64,000 bases of DNA from Rebecca billardiae RCC1528 (taxonomy: Eukaryota > Haptophyta). Of the stretch, positions 46,501 through 57,210 are shown piece by piece (the first letter of the stretch is position 1; every line of letters starts with the position of its first letter). A model generated the notes under the pieces. It made no database searches and was not told the DNA's origin. It was given only the letters and a program-made list of their open reading frames with translations. The stretch covers positions 372,001 to 436,000 of the forward strand of contig OZ251229.1 in assembly GCA_965240325.2 (NCBI GenBank), in the 5' to 3' direction. A program made the translations under genes and the position numbers.

Positions 46501-48927
46501 TGTGGTGCAGCGAGCAGTGCAGGGCCATCGTCGCCCGGCTGCTCGGCGCGGGCGACTCGTCGGACGCGACCCACGTGCGCGAGCTGCTCGAGCAGCTCGC
46601 GCGCCTCACGCCCGAGGGCATGTTCGCCGCGCTCGACACGAAGCACCGCGAGGCCGCTGCCGCGTGGCTGCCCGTGAAGGTGCGCGACGCGCTGCGGTGG
46701 CCCGCGCTGTGGTGCAGCGCGCCGTGCAGGGCCATCGTCGCCCGGCTGCTCGGCGCGGGCGACTCGTCGGACGCGACCCACGTGCGCGAGCTGCTCGAGC
46801 AGCTCGCGCGCCTCACGCCCGAGGGCGTGTTCGCCGCGCTCGACGCGAAGCACCGCGAGGCCGCGCGCGATGTGCTGTCCAAGAAGGTGCGCGACGCGCT
46901 GCGGTGGCCCGCGCTGTGGTGCAGCGAGCAGTGCAGGGCCATCGTCGCCCGGCTGCTCGGCGCGGGCGACTCGTCGGACGCGACCCACGTGCGCGAGCTG
47001 CTCGAGCAGCTCGCGCGCCTCACGCCCGAGGGCATGTTCGCCGCGCTCGACACGAAGCACCGCGAGGCCGCTGCCGCGTGGCTGCCCGTGAAGGTGCGCG
47101 ACGCGCTGCGGTCGCCCCCGCTGTGGTGCAGCGCGCCGTGCAGGGCCATCGTCGCCCGGCTGCTCGGCGCGGGCGACTCGTCGGACGCGACCCACGTGCG
47201 CGAGCTGCTCGAGCAGCTCGCGCGCCTCACGCCCGAGGGCATGTTCGCCGCGCTCGACGCGAAGCACCGCGAGGCCGCGCGCGATGTGCTGTCCAAGAAG
47301 GTGCGCGACGCGCTGCGGTGGCCCGCGCTGTGGTGCAGCGAGCAGTGCAGGGCCATCGTCGCCCGGCTGCTCGGCGCGGGCGACTCGTCGGACGCGACCC
47401 ACGTGCGCGAGCTGCTCGAGCAGCTCGCGCGCCTCACGCCCGAGGGCATGTTCGCCGCGCTCGACACGAAGCACCGCGAGGCCGCTGCCGCGTGGCTGCC
47501 CGTGAAGGTGCGCGACGCGCTGCGGTGGCCCCAGCTGTGGTGCAGCGAGCCGTGCAAGGCGATCGTCGCCCAGCTGCTCGGCGCGGGCGACTCGTCGGAC
47601 GCGACCCACGTGCGCGAGCTGCTCGAGCAGCTCGCGCGCCTCACGCCCGAGGGCGTGTTCGCCGCGCTCGACGCGAAGCACCGCGAGGCGGCGGGCGCGT
47701 GGCTGCCCGAGAAGGTGCGCGACGCGCTGCGGACGCCCCCGCTGTGGTGCAGCGCGCCGTGCAAGGCCATCGTCGCCCGGCTGCTCGGCGCGGGCGACTC
47801 GTCGGACGCGACCCACGTGCGCGAGCTGCTCGAGCAGCTCGCGCGCCTCACGCCCGAGGGCGTGCTCGCCGCGATCGTCGCGAAGCACGGCGAGGCCGCT
47901 GCCGCGTGGCTGCCCGTGAAGGTGCGCGACGCGCTGCGGTGGCCCCAGCTGTGGTGCAGCGAGCCGTGCAAGGCGATCGTCGCCCAGCTGCTCGGCGCGG
48001 GCGACTCGTCGGACGCGACCCACGTGCGCGAGCTGCTCGAGCAGCTCGCGCGCCTCACGCCCGAGGGCGTGCTCGCCGCGATCGTCGCGAAGCACGGCGA
48101 GGCCGCTGACTCGGTGCTGCCCAAGCAGGTGCGCCCCGCGCTGCTGAAGGGCAGCACGTGGAACACCAAGCAGAGGAAGGACATCGTGGCCGAGCTGCTC
48201 GGCGCGGATTGCGCGGCGGGCTCGGACGCGCGCGCGCTGCTGGTGCAGCTGTTGGCGCTGTCACCCTGCGCGGTGTTCAGTGTCCTGGCCCTCAAGTACG
48301 AGAAGGAGGTTACCGAGCTGCTGACCGTCAGGGTGCGGGCAGGGCTCCGCGCCACGAACGTATGGGTTCACGCGTCCTGCAAGGACCTTGTCTCCGAGCT
48401 GCTGCTCACCAGGGCGCCCGAGAAGGTGGCGCAGCTGGCTGCGTTGGTCAGCCCGACCGGCGCAGGCTCGGCACAGGGCGCGGACGTACGCATTCATCGC
48501 GTGCGTGCTCAGGAAGATCTGCTCGGGCTCGTTGGGCAGCGCAACGGCGACAATCGGTTCGCGTGCCCGGTCCCGGCGTGCAAGCAGGCATTCAAGGAGT
48601 TTAGCAAGTTGGAGGTGCGCGACGCGCGCGCGAGCCGCGCACGGGCGCTCGCGCAACCACTGCATCTCTTGGTCTGACTCGCCGCGTCTTCGCCCCCCCC
48701 CCCCCCCCCTCCACCCCACCCCCGCACTGGACCGCCACGCGCGATGCACTCGTCGGCGTTGTGCGCAGAGGCACCTGTTTAGCCATGTGGATGGGAAGCC
48801 AGGCCAATGCTGCGCGTGCGGCACCTTTTTTTCCCAAGTAGAGCATGCACTGGTGCGCGCACTGCACACGTGCGCGCCCGTGCTCGGCGGCCTGCGTCGC
48901 TACTGGCCTGTCATCTGCCGTCGCTGA
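34594..48927 (+). CDS. Giant multidomain protein: OTU-like domain, 69-aa repeats, C2H2 finger (4 exons)
   Basis: Exons 34594-34631, 34900-34986, 35246-48614 and 48769-48927 have matching phases (2, 2, 0) and one frame of 4551 codons. Both upstream introns carry a CTAAC box before the CCGCGCAG acceptor. Domains: a hydrophobic start (MNLLVAILAISSG, possible signal peptide); the Ser/Pro-Ala tract (residues ~50-2030); hydrophobic segments near 2118; a duplicated Ala/Gly membrane-like module; an OTU-like protease (DENC, Cys ~2765, His ~2878; canonical DGNC); an acidic 14-aa repeat; an unknown core; twelve 69-residue repeats (~3550-4377); and a C2H2 finger (CX4CX12HX3H) split exactly by intron 48615-48768. 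Function is unknown. The OTU part suggests deubiquitinase-type activity, but the second motif residue is Glu where Gly is usual. Weakest points: whether the 5' tract is read in this frame, and whether 41286 (ATG) starts a separate gene. Confidence 0.55.
35280..41280 (+). repeat. 6-kb low-complexity tract, open in several frames
   Basis: The gene frame reads Ala/Glu-rich repeats (AALAAAEP, SITESATLASTKLAAL). The +1 frame reads almost pure Ser-Pro (SPPPSPPP with SPAPRPPP), like hydroxyproline-rich wall proteins. All six Ser codons are used in the Ser-Pro frame. The Ser-Pro reading starts in the gene frame (35290-35355) and moves to +1 near 35358. Longer blocks of about 360 bp recur, for example 37261 versus 37621. 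Confidence 0.9.
41650..43024 (+). repeat. Duplicated module with hydrophobic Ala/Gly segment
   Basis: Unit 1 (about 41650-42435) and unit 2 (about 42440-43024) share a basic arm (RRTRTSAKRRSRRSRQLE), an ANPFALAVFSESAARVF block and a hydrophobic stretch with AAGGAV-type repeats. Both end FAAGHEWEAGAIEG. Unit 1 has two extra ~36-residue blocks (SAARLFEEQAEGAKR). The near-identity of the shared parts indicates recent duplication. Confidence 0.88.
43991..44190 (+). repeat. 42-bp acidic coding repeat, ~4.5 units
   Basis: Tandem AAGDGEAADVGMDE units, nearly identical in DNA, precede a DPDDDENDEDLARAL acidic linker in the giant protein. Confidence 0.93.
45768..48248 (+). repeat. Twelve 207-bp coding repeats (69 aa)
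   Basis: Units start at 45768 and every 207 bp thereafter with LARLTPEG and end in DATHVRELLEQ. Each carries KVRDALR..LWCS..C(R/K)AIVA(R/Q)LLGAGDSS. Units 1-11 are nearly identical, and unit 12 plus a following partial unit are diverged. Two interior subtypes (ARDVLSKK and .AWLP.K) intermix. The pattern predicts paired helices, so a superhelical binding scaffold is likely. Confidence 0.95.
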
Positions 48928-49479
48928 CACGCGAAGAGGGCGGCGCGGTTGGCCGCGCGCGTGCCGTGCGTGGCACATGCGCAGAAACACGCCAAGAAGT
49001 GCCAGAAGGCGACGTGCACGGCTACGACTACGACTACGACTACGACTGCATGATCATCGGGTTGATATTGTAATAATGGCGTGAGGCGAGCTGCCTGAGT
49101 CCAGCTGCCGGACACGCTCACGCAGGCACCCCCTGCGCAAGCTCTAGCTGCCGCGGAGCTGCCGCAGCCACCGCCTGGCTCATGGCTGCTCGGGCAGCCA
49201 CCGGCTCCGCACGCGGACAGTCGGCTACTACCGAGTATACAGCATATCACTGATTCTGTCATTGGTGGGCCACGACTGGCTGGCCCTGGCCATATCAGAT
49301 ATTATCCGCGGACGCCTATGTACATGCCTGACGGTCGGTTTCTCACTGCTACTTCCGGTCTCAGGGGGTCCTAAGCAGAGGTGGCCTAGGGCCGCTAGAG
49401 CGATATCCGCCGCCAACATTGACCCCCCGACACACGCGCACGCTCGACGGCACTGCCCGAGTGGCTCCGGAGACACTCG
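48928..49479. other. Intergenic between convergent genes
   Basis: Separates the 3' ends of the giant gene and the minus-strand chromo-like gene. A CTACGA hexamer repeats four times at 49022-49047. No terminator or gene was recognised. Confidence 0.5.
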
Positions 49480-50885
49480 TCACGCCAGCCATTCGCGCGT
49501 CTCGGCGTCCTGCAGGTCGTACACGCACATGGCCGTCGGTGCCCGCTCGCGCTCGAACCTGACGGAGGCGATCTCGCCGCCAGTGAGCACGCCCACGATC
49601 GTGCCATAGACCCAGCTCCGCCGGGCCTCCTTGCCCTCGCACCCGCTGTGCAGCAGCGCGCGGACGTACTTGCCCTTGCTCACCGCGAGCGCGCGCCCCG
49701 GCGCGGCGCTCACGATGTTGGCGCGTGGGACTTTGACCGGCTCGGGGCCCGCAGCGATGCGCACCGTGACCGAGTCGTCCGAGACGGCATAGACGACGCC
49801 CGCCGAGCAGCCGCCGGCGACGAGGTTGAAGACGAAGCGCTCCCCGACCGCAGGCGGCTTGGCGATCAGCTTGTTCACCTTGTCGTCCTGCGCGAGAACG
49901 CTCTCATCCTGATCCTCCTCGTCCACGACGAGACACTCGTTGAGCATCTCGTCGTTATCCGGGCCAAACGGAAACATCGTGATCGGCTCCCAGCTCGCCG
50001 GCCAGTGCACCCCGTGCGTCGCGACCCAGCTCACCAGCACCTCGACCACGAGCCGCTCGCGCGTCGACTCGACGACACGCTTCACGACACGAGAGCCGTG
50101 CAGGCCGCGCACCTCATGCTCATCCTCGGCAGCCACGCGAGTCTTGGTCTTGGACTTCTTCCTCTTCTTGCTCGGCGGCTCGGACCCAGCCTCAGGGCTG
50201 CGCCTCGCCTTCGCCTGCGCGCACGTAGCCATAGTCGGCGCAGGTGGCGCGGCCGGCGCGCACGTGAGTTGTCGATCGCTCGTATCGCGCTGCCGCGCGG
50301 TCGGCGCGCACGGTGATAGCGCGCGCGCGCGCTCGCGGCCACACGCACCTCGGCGGCCGCCAGCAGCTGCTCATACGGGCAGTCGCGCGCCGGCTGCGCG
50401 TACTTCTCCTCGAGCAGCTTCGCCAGCGCGATCATCGCGTCCTCCTTCGACATTGACCACCTGGTCGGCGCCGACTTGTTCCCGTCGATCAGCACGAACA
50501 CCTGGATCTGATCGATCAGCTCCTTCGTCGTGCACTCGAGGCACTGCGACCACGAGCTGAAGCGCGTCGGCGCGACTTCCTCGCGGATGCGCGTCTCGCG
50601 GTCGGCCTTCGACTTCTCCGCCGCGTCGCGCCGCTCGATGCCGGCCTCGATCTCGGGCAAGATCTTGGCGAGATCCGCGCGCCACCGGCTCAGCTCGGTC
50701 GGGTAGATCGCGCGCTTGTACGCGCTGAGCTCCTTCGCGGCCTGCATCGCCACCGGTAGCAGCTTGGCCTCGAGCTCGTCCAGCGCCCACGTGCCCACCT
50801 TGTTGGCCGACGCCTTGACAAGGTGGCAGATGTTCGCGTTCGTCGGCGTGAGCGCTCGCTTGCGCTTCTCGGCCGCCATGCCCAT
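49480..50885 (-). CDS. Chromo-like protein of unknown function (2 exons)
   Basis: Minus-strand exons 50885-50349 and 50214-49480 join in phase 0 across a 134-nt intron (GTGCGT...GCGCGCAG), giving 423 residues. The first 179 residues are helical and charged (MGMAAEKRKRALTPTN..., with KSKADRETRIREE). After a basic Lys-rich patch (SKKRKKSKTKTR, a likely nuclear signal), residues ~220-265 (VVEVLVSWVATHGVHWPASWEPI) resemble a chromodomain core with its V.W and SWEP features. The last ~120 residues contain beta-rich stretches of possible SH3/Tudor-like type. I infer a nuclear chromatin-binding role; no family member is named. Its ATG (50885, or 50879) is about 80 bp from that of the divergently transcribed DDT gene, so the two probably share a promoter. 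Confidence 0.6.
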
Positions 50886-50964
50886 CGGACGCTCGAGGCG
50901 AGACGGCGAGTAGCCGCGCGATCGCAGCCAGCGTGGGATCTCGCACGCCGCGCGGCACGCGGGG
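50886..50964. promoter_or_regulatory. Probable bidirectional promoter/leader
   Basis: Only 79 bp separate the start codons of the head-to-head pair. No TATA box is visible and the sequence is GC-rich. The two 5' leaders must be very short or overlap into the opposite gene. Confidence 0.5.
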
Positions 50965-53900
50965 ATGAACAAGCGCGAGCTTCCGGAGGCGGAGGGGGCG
51001 GAGCCGCAGGCGAAGAAGCCCAAGGCGCAGAGCACCGCGGCCGCGACGTCACGGGCCGCTGGCTCTGCCAGCGCGGCAGGCGGCGGTGCGCCTGTCCGCG
51101 CTGCGGCTGACGGCGCGACGGCTGCCGCGCAGGCTGGCGCGAGCAGCGCCGTGCCCAAGGAAGCCGTGGCCGACGTGGTGGTGGAGAGCACTGCCGTGCG
51201 CTCCCCTACGGCATCCGCCAGGCCTCCCTCCGGGGCGAAGTCTCCCGCCGCCCTGGCGGTTCGCGACGGGTGCGCGCATGCGCGCCGCGCGCGTGCGGTG
51301 CACGCGCACAGCCGCTGCGCGCGCGTGGCATGCGGCTCGGCGCTGACGCGCGCGGGCGAGCGTCGCGCGCCACGCCATTGCCGACCGCCCTCGCCGCGCA
51401 GCAAGCTCACCAAGGACGAGCTCAAGGCGCTCAAGCTGCGGCACACGGCGATTTTCAAGGGCGCGGAGAAGATGAAGCGTGGCCTGAAGGAGTTGCTCAA
51501 CTCGCTGCTGGCGACGGAGCAGGCGGTGGTGGCGAAGACGCTGCAGCAGGCGGCGCGCGAGCGCACCAAGCAGGAGGCCGCCGCGCGCGCCACCGAGCGC
51601 AAGGCCGAGCGCGAGCGCGCGCGCGAGGCGGCGCGCGCGTGGGCAGAGCTCCAAAAGAAATATCCGATTCCGGATGAGCTGCTGGGCGCCGAGCCGCCGC
51701 TCGAGACGGCGCTGCCGGCGCGGCCGGCGCCGCGCGCGCGGATCGCGCTCGCGCCCGAGGCGCAGCACCTCGCGCCCGAGCTCCTCGCCGTCTGGGACTT
51801 CCTCTCCTCCTTCAAGCTCGCGCTCGGCGTCGAGCCGGTGCCGGCGGAGACGCTGCGCGCCGCGCTCGAGCACAGGGGTGCGCAGCCGCTGCCGCTGCTC
51901 GCGGAGGTGCACCTGCCGCTGCTCGCGCTGGTGATCGAGGAGGCGGCGGGGGTGCAGCGCGCCGCGGCGGCCGCGCGCGCGGGCGGCGCGCCGCCGCCCC
52001 GCAACGCGCTGCTGCCGCGCTCGAGCGCGCTGGCGCCCGAGGTGCGCGGCGCCGAGGGCGCGCACCAGCTGCCTGCGCACGCTGCGCTCGCGGCGGCGGC
52101 GGCCGGCGGCGGCGGTGGCGGGGCCGCGGGCGGGGCGGCGGGCGGGGCGGGCCCTCCGCCGCCGCTGCTCGTCGGCTGCGCCTCGTCGCTCGCTCTCACC
52201 GGCACGAGCTGGCCCGAGGTGCTGCGCGCGCTGCTGCGAGGCATCCTGCGCCCGCCGCCCGCCGCGGGCACGCTGTTGGGCGACGCGATTACCCAGCTGG
52301 GTACGCTCGAATACTCGATGCTGCCGTTCGAGCACAAGCTGGCGCTGCTGCGCGTGCTGGTGGACGCGGCGGTGGCGACGGAGCCGATGAGCTCGCTGAT
52401 GGCCGCGCACGCCGAGCGCCGCGCCGAGGTGCTCGCCGAGAACCGCCGCGAGCTCTCGACCCACGCCAAGCTGGCGGAGCTGTCGGACGGCGCGCTGGCC
52501 GACACGGCCGGCGGCGCCGCCGCGAGCAAGGCGCAGCAGCTGCGCCGCGCGCTGCCGTCGGACTCGAAGGTGGTGGTCGTCGGCCGTGGGCGCGGCCGCG
52601 GCCGCGGCCGCGGCGCAGGCCGCGGCGCAGGCCGCGGCAGAGGCCGCGGCCGCGCGGCCGCGCTCGCGGCCGACGACGACGGCGCCAGCTCTGTGGCCGG
52701 CACGGACGGCGGCGCGAGTGCCGTCGATCCGATGGACGTGGCGGGCGGCGGCGGCGGCGGCGCTGACACGGAGGGCGAGGGCGCGGCCGAGATCGCCGGC
52801 GCGCCCGCCGGCGCCGACGCCAAGCCCGCCGGCCCCGTGATCAAGCTCCTCCCCGCGCCGCCGCTTCCGGCGGTGTCGGACGACGAGGACGAGACGGATG
52901 GCGGTGGGTGCACGGACGCGGACGGCGCCGACGGTGAGGGCAGCGGCGGCGGCGACGACGACGACGCGCTCGCGCTCGGGCTGTCGCGCACGGAGCGCCT
53001 GCGGCTGAAGGACGAGCGCGAGGCGCGGCGCCGCGCCATCGCCAGCGTGCGAGAGCACAAGGAGCGCCGCCGCGCCGCCGCGGCCGAGGCGGCCGCCGAG
53101 CGCGCGGCCGCGTGCGACGCCCTTGAGAGGGCGATCGCTCTGAACGAGTCCGAGGCGCTGGAGGCGGCGCTGGAGAAGGCGCGCGGCGTGGGGCTGGAGT
53201 GGCGCGACGCGGAGGGCGCGCTGTGCCGCACCGAGCTGCTCCACGCCGCCGAGGTCGCGCACGCGCCCCTCCGCCGCCTCGACGAGCTCGACAATCTCGC
53301 GCGCGAGATGGAAGGCCGCTTGGCCGAGCTGCCGATGCGCTCGACGGTGCTCGGCGCGGACGCCGAGCACCGCCGCTACTGGCTCTTCGCGGCGGACCAG
53401 GGGAAGCTGTTCGTGGAGGAGGCGGACGGCGCGCCGCGGCCCGCGCAGCCCACCGCCGCGACCGCCGCCGCCGCGACCGCCGCCGCCGCCGCCGCGCGCG
53501 TGGGCATGAGCGCGCGCATCGCCGCGCGGCTGCAGCAGCAGGCGGTGGAGGAACAGGCCGCGGCCGCGGCCGCCGACGCGCCGCCGACGCGCTGGGCGTA
53601 CTACGAGTCGGTGGCGGAGGTGCGCGCGCTGATCGGCTCGCTCGACTCACGCGGCGTGCGCGAGCGCGCGCTGCGCCACGCGCTGCGCCGCATGCTCGGC
53701 GTCTTCAAGGCGACGATGCCCGCCGAGTCCGGGTTTCCGGACCCCGTGTCGGACGCCGAGCTCGCGGCCGACGGCTGGCAGGCGCACGGGCCGCACGTGG
53801 GCGAGCGCGCGCGCCGCGTCTTCGAGGAGTCCGTGTCGATCGGCACGGTGACGCGGTACCTGCCGCCCACCGCGGCCGAGCCCGCGCTGTGGCACATCTC

Positions 53901-55607
53901 CCACTTCGACGGCGACGAGGAGGACGTCGAGAAGGGCGAGCTCGAGGCGGCGCTCCGCGCGTACGCCGAGGCGGCGGCCGAGCCGGCCGCCGCGCCGCCG
54001 AGCAAGGCGCTGTGCGGTTACGTGAATCGGCTCGCGCGCGGGCGGCTCAACCCCAAGTCGCACCTGGGCGTGGCGGGCGTGCGCGCCGAGCTCGCCGCGG
54101 CCGAGTCCGCGCTGCGCGCCGGCCTGCGCAAGCGCGGCGCCGAGCGGGGCGAGCTGGACGAGGGCGCGCGCCGCTGCTGGCTGGACGCGCTCGGCGCGGC
54201 CGCCGGCGCATGCGATTTCGGCCCGCTCCTGCTCACGCTGGAGGAGATGGCGCGCGGCGCGCAGGCGATCGACGACCTGAGCGAGGAGGACGAGGCGGAG
54301 GGCGGCGAGCCCGGCGGCGCGGCGCCACCCGACGACGACCACCGCCGCTGGAAGCACGCGGGCCACGAGTTCCTCGGCAAGCGCGTGCGCCGCTTCTTCC
54401 ACGCCGACGCCGCGGCCGACGGCGGCGCGGGCGCGGACAGTGGCGCGGGCGCGGACTGCGGCGCGCAGGAGCCGTCGGACGGGCTGATCGACGGGTTCAC
54501 GCCGGCGACGCCGGGGCTGGAGGACGAGGAGCCCGCGCTGTGGCACGTGACGCACGACGACGGCGACGAGGAGGAGGTGGAGGAGTGGGAGGCGGTCGAG
54601 GGGATGGCGGCGTTCGAAGCGGCCGTGAGAGAGCCTCGCGCAGACGCAGACGTGGCGGAGTCGCGCCGGATCGCGGAGGAGCGGGCGGCGAGGGCGCGCG
54701 AGGACGCGCTGGAGGCGGCGCGGCTGCGCACGCTGCCGAGGCTGTGGCCGTCGCGGGGCGCGCGCGAGCGGTAAGCCCGCCCGCATCCCCCGCGCGCGCG
54801 TCCCGCCCCCAGCCTCGTCCCTCCTCGCGTCGTGCGCGAGCGCGCGATGGCGCACACGTCACACGCGCGCGCGCGCCGCACCGTTGACGGAGCACGCCCG
54901 CTCGGCCGGCCGCGGGCTGCGCGCTCCTCCGGCGCACGGCTGACGCGCCGGCCCCGGCGCGCGCGTGCCGCGCCGCGCGCAGCTGGCGCGCCGCCGCGTC
55001 GAGCGCGCGCACCCTCGCGCAGGTCTCCGTGTGCACGATGGCGCTGGTGGACCACTGCGCCGCGTTTGGCCTCTGCGCGCACTCGCCGGACCTGTGCAAG
55101 CTGGCGTGGGTCGCGTCGTTCACCCGTGAGCGCACTGCGCGCGCGCAAGACCCGCCGCGCGCGTGCCCGTCATGCGCGGCCGTGTGTGCGCCGCTCGCGG
55201 CTGCGCCCCCCGCTCGAGTGCGTGCGCACCGTGCGCACACGGCTCTCATGTCGCGCGCGAGGCGCCACACGCTCCGTCGCCCGCGCCACGCAGCCGCCGC
55301 GGCTGGCTCGTCGGCGGCGCCCAGTGAGCCGACCAAGCCGACCAAGCGAGGCGCGCGCACGGCCGCCGAGCTGGCGGCCCGGCTCGCGTGCTGGCAGTGC
55401 TTGCCACCGTCGGAGGTGGATGCTCCCGAGCCCGGGGGAAGGCGCGGGCCCAAGGTGAGCCGCGAGGCCGCCCTGGCCGCACTGGCCAACGCCGAGGCGG
55501 AGCAGATGAGCCGGCTGGCCGAGCTGTGCGTGCCGGCGCCCTTCATGTTCATGCTCAGCAGCGCGCCCGGAGCCAACGGCGGCGCGGCGGCTGTGGCTCG
55601 ACGCTGA
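50965..55607 (+). CDS. DDT/WHIM-domain chromatin-remodelling subunit (4 exons)
   Basis: Exons 50965-51269, 51402-54770, 54983-55125 and 55294-55607 (phases 2, 2, 1) give 1376 residues. Domains: a DDT three-helix domain at ~224-290 (LLAVWDFLSSFKLALGVEP), WHIM1 at ~369-432 (TSWPEVLRALL), WHIM2 with HRRYWLF near 750, and WHIM3 at ~832-865 (WAYYESVAEVRALIGSLDSRG). Two Tudor-like segments follow (RRVF...GTVTRYL...DGDEEDVE and RRFF...HDDGDEEEVE), then a C-terminal helix block (RTLAQVSVCTMALVDHC). DDT and WHIM domains bind ISWI-type ATPases and linker DNA in ACF1/BAZ-like subunits. The TAA at 54772-54774 lies inside the donor GTAAGC, so it is not the true stop. The two exons that follow continue the frame to 55607. 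It lies head-to-head with the chromo-like gene. Confidence 0.88.
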
Positions 55608-55681
55608 TGCGCGAAAAGGATGCTGATGCTGCAGGCGAAACACGCAAACACGAGTTACGACCAGGGCTGCGAGTTTGTGAT

Positions 55682-55802
55682 CACGTGCGCGTGATATTAC
55701 GGGCACGGCGTGAGCCGCCGTGATCACGTCAGTCGTCACGTGATCCGTCACGACTCACGTATACTCACGTGACGCCACGCCGGCCGTGGGCTTCGTCACG
55801 TG
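55682..55802. promoter_or_regulatory. Cluster of four CACGTG (G-box/E-box) sites
   Basis: CACGTG occurs at 55682, 55737, 55766 and 55797, with CACGTC and CACGTA variants between. This is far denser than expected by chance. CACGTG is the target of bHLH and bZIP factors. It could serve as an enhancer for the gene at 57211 or lie in the 3' flank of the DDT gene. Confidence 0.45.
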
Positions 55803-56019
55803 ACGGTCCGGTACGGGTAGTCGACATGGGCCAGACCCGGACTGGTTTCTTATTAGAGATCGTCGTCGATCGTTAACTAGTATTAGTATTAGTATTAGTT
55901 ATTAGTTATTAGTCATTCGTCGCATTAGTATTATTATAATAAAAGTGTATTATAATATTTATTTATTATCTGTAGAGAGAGAGCCATCGGAGATAACTAC
56001 GGAGAGAGAGCGCGCTATC

Positions 56020-56121
<102 letters not shown>

Positions 56122-56771
56122 AATGCGCAATTTGTTTCCATATTTATATTCATATCTATATATGCAATGCAATGTTTCCATATATTGGCTCTAAAGATAT
56201 GCCTAAATGGGGCAAAACCAATTTGCGGGCCCGGGGCCGTAGGCCCGCCCCTTGCCTTTGCGTCCTTGCTCGGCTTGTACTGCCCGGCATAAATAGATTC
56301 ATCATTAAAAGAAAATAATGACACGTGATGGCATCATCGTCAAGTTTTTCAGTTGAACAAACTCCTGCGTCGCCGTCCTCTGACAGACTGGCTGATGATG
56401 CTCCGGGACCCCTGGGGCTGGGCCTGGCTGGCGGCCTCCCAACTCGTGATCGTCATTCGTCTACCGGACTTGTCGTAAGCTACCCTGCTATCATAACGCA
56501 CAATTAAAATATAGGGCTACGCTATGGTACGTTCAATTAACGTATTGTGCGTACGCGAGAAAATAGAAATCATACAGTTTACTAAGAATGAGAGATGCAC
56601 ATAATCATGCTGTTGGCATGGCATACCCCCGCCCCCTCTGGAGGCGGGCTGTCCACAGTGGTAAGTGGTATCAGGGCACTAGGTGTCTCGGTCAATCTGA
56701 CACTCCCCCCCTCCCCCGACTCCTCTACCGTATTGGCAATAAATGCTACAGTTTATTTGTTTTAACGTGCG

Positions 56772-56838
56772 TAAGGCTCACGGTGGCAGGTTGCCGCGCC
56801 ATCCTTCATCGCACGCTCTCCGAGAGAGACCTGGAAAC
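56772..56838 (-). repeat. Dispersed UUCG-hairpin repeat, minus-strand copy
   Basis: The reverse complement matches the copies at 16138 and 33519 through TTTCCAGGTCTCTC...GTGAGCCTTA. One T of the tetraloop is lost. The shared tail ACGCACGTTAAAACAAATAAACTG extends it to about 56748. Confidence 0.85.
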
Positions 56839-57210
56839 TGGTTTAGTAGGACATTGTAACGTCGTGGCGTGCAACGGCCATTCGTCAAGAGTCAATAAAT
56901 TCCCCTATAACGGGCTCCGGGTTCCTGATCAGACTGGCGGCCGAAGCCTCCAGCCCTACCCTGGCCAGCCCCAGTAGCTGTAGATAGTATAGTATATCTA
57001 CTCGGCTCGCAGTTACAAAACCGTGCGTACAATCATTAAAGATCAGAGCTTCGGGTGATGACGAGTTGACGACCGGCGCGGGCGCCGGTCGGCGCGCGTT
57101 TTATTAGGCAGGCGCTCAAGTTACAAATAGACGAAATAGTGATTGTAGTCCAAATAGTCAATTAAGTCCATCACCCCGTCACCCGCGGGCGTGGCCGTGG
57201 CCCGTGCAAC

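Noticed and set aside
45768-48248. CRISPR-like array
   Set aside because: The 207-bp units are contiguous, coding and without spacers, in a eukaryotic gene.
51270-51401. Reading the 51270-51401 segment as coding in the DDT gene
   Set aside because: It is open but Arg/Ala-His rich. It starts GTGCGC, ends CCGCGCAG, and removing it keeps frame (phase 2).
50082-53294. 1070-codon minus-strand frame opposite the DDT gene
   Set aside because: Only its 3' part (below 50885) is real coding sequence. The rest is the shadow of the DDT/WHIM exon.
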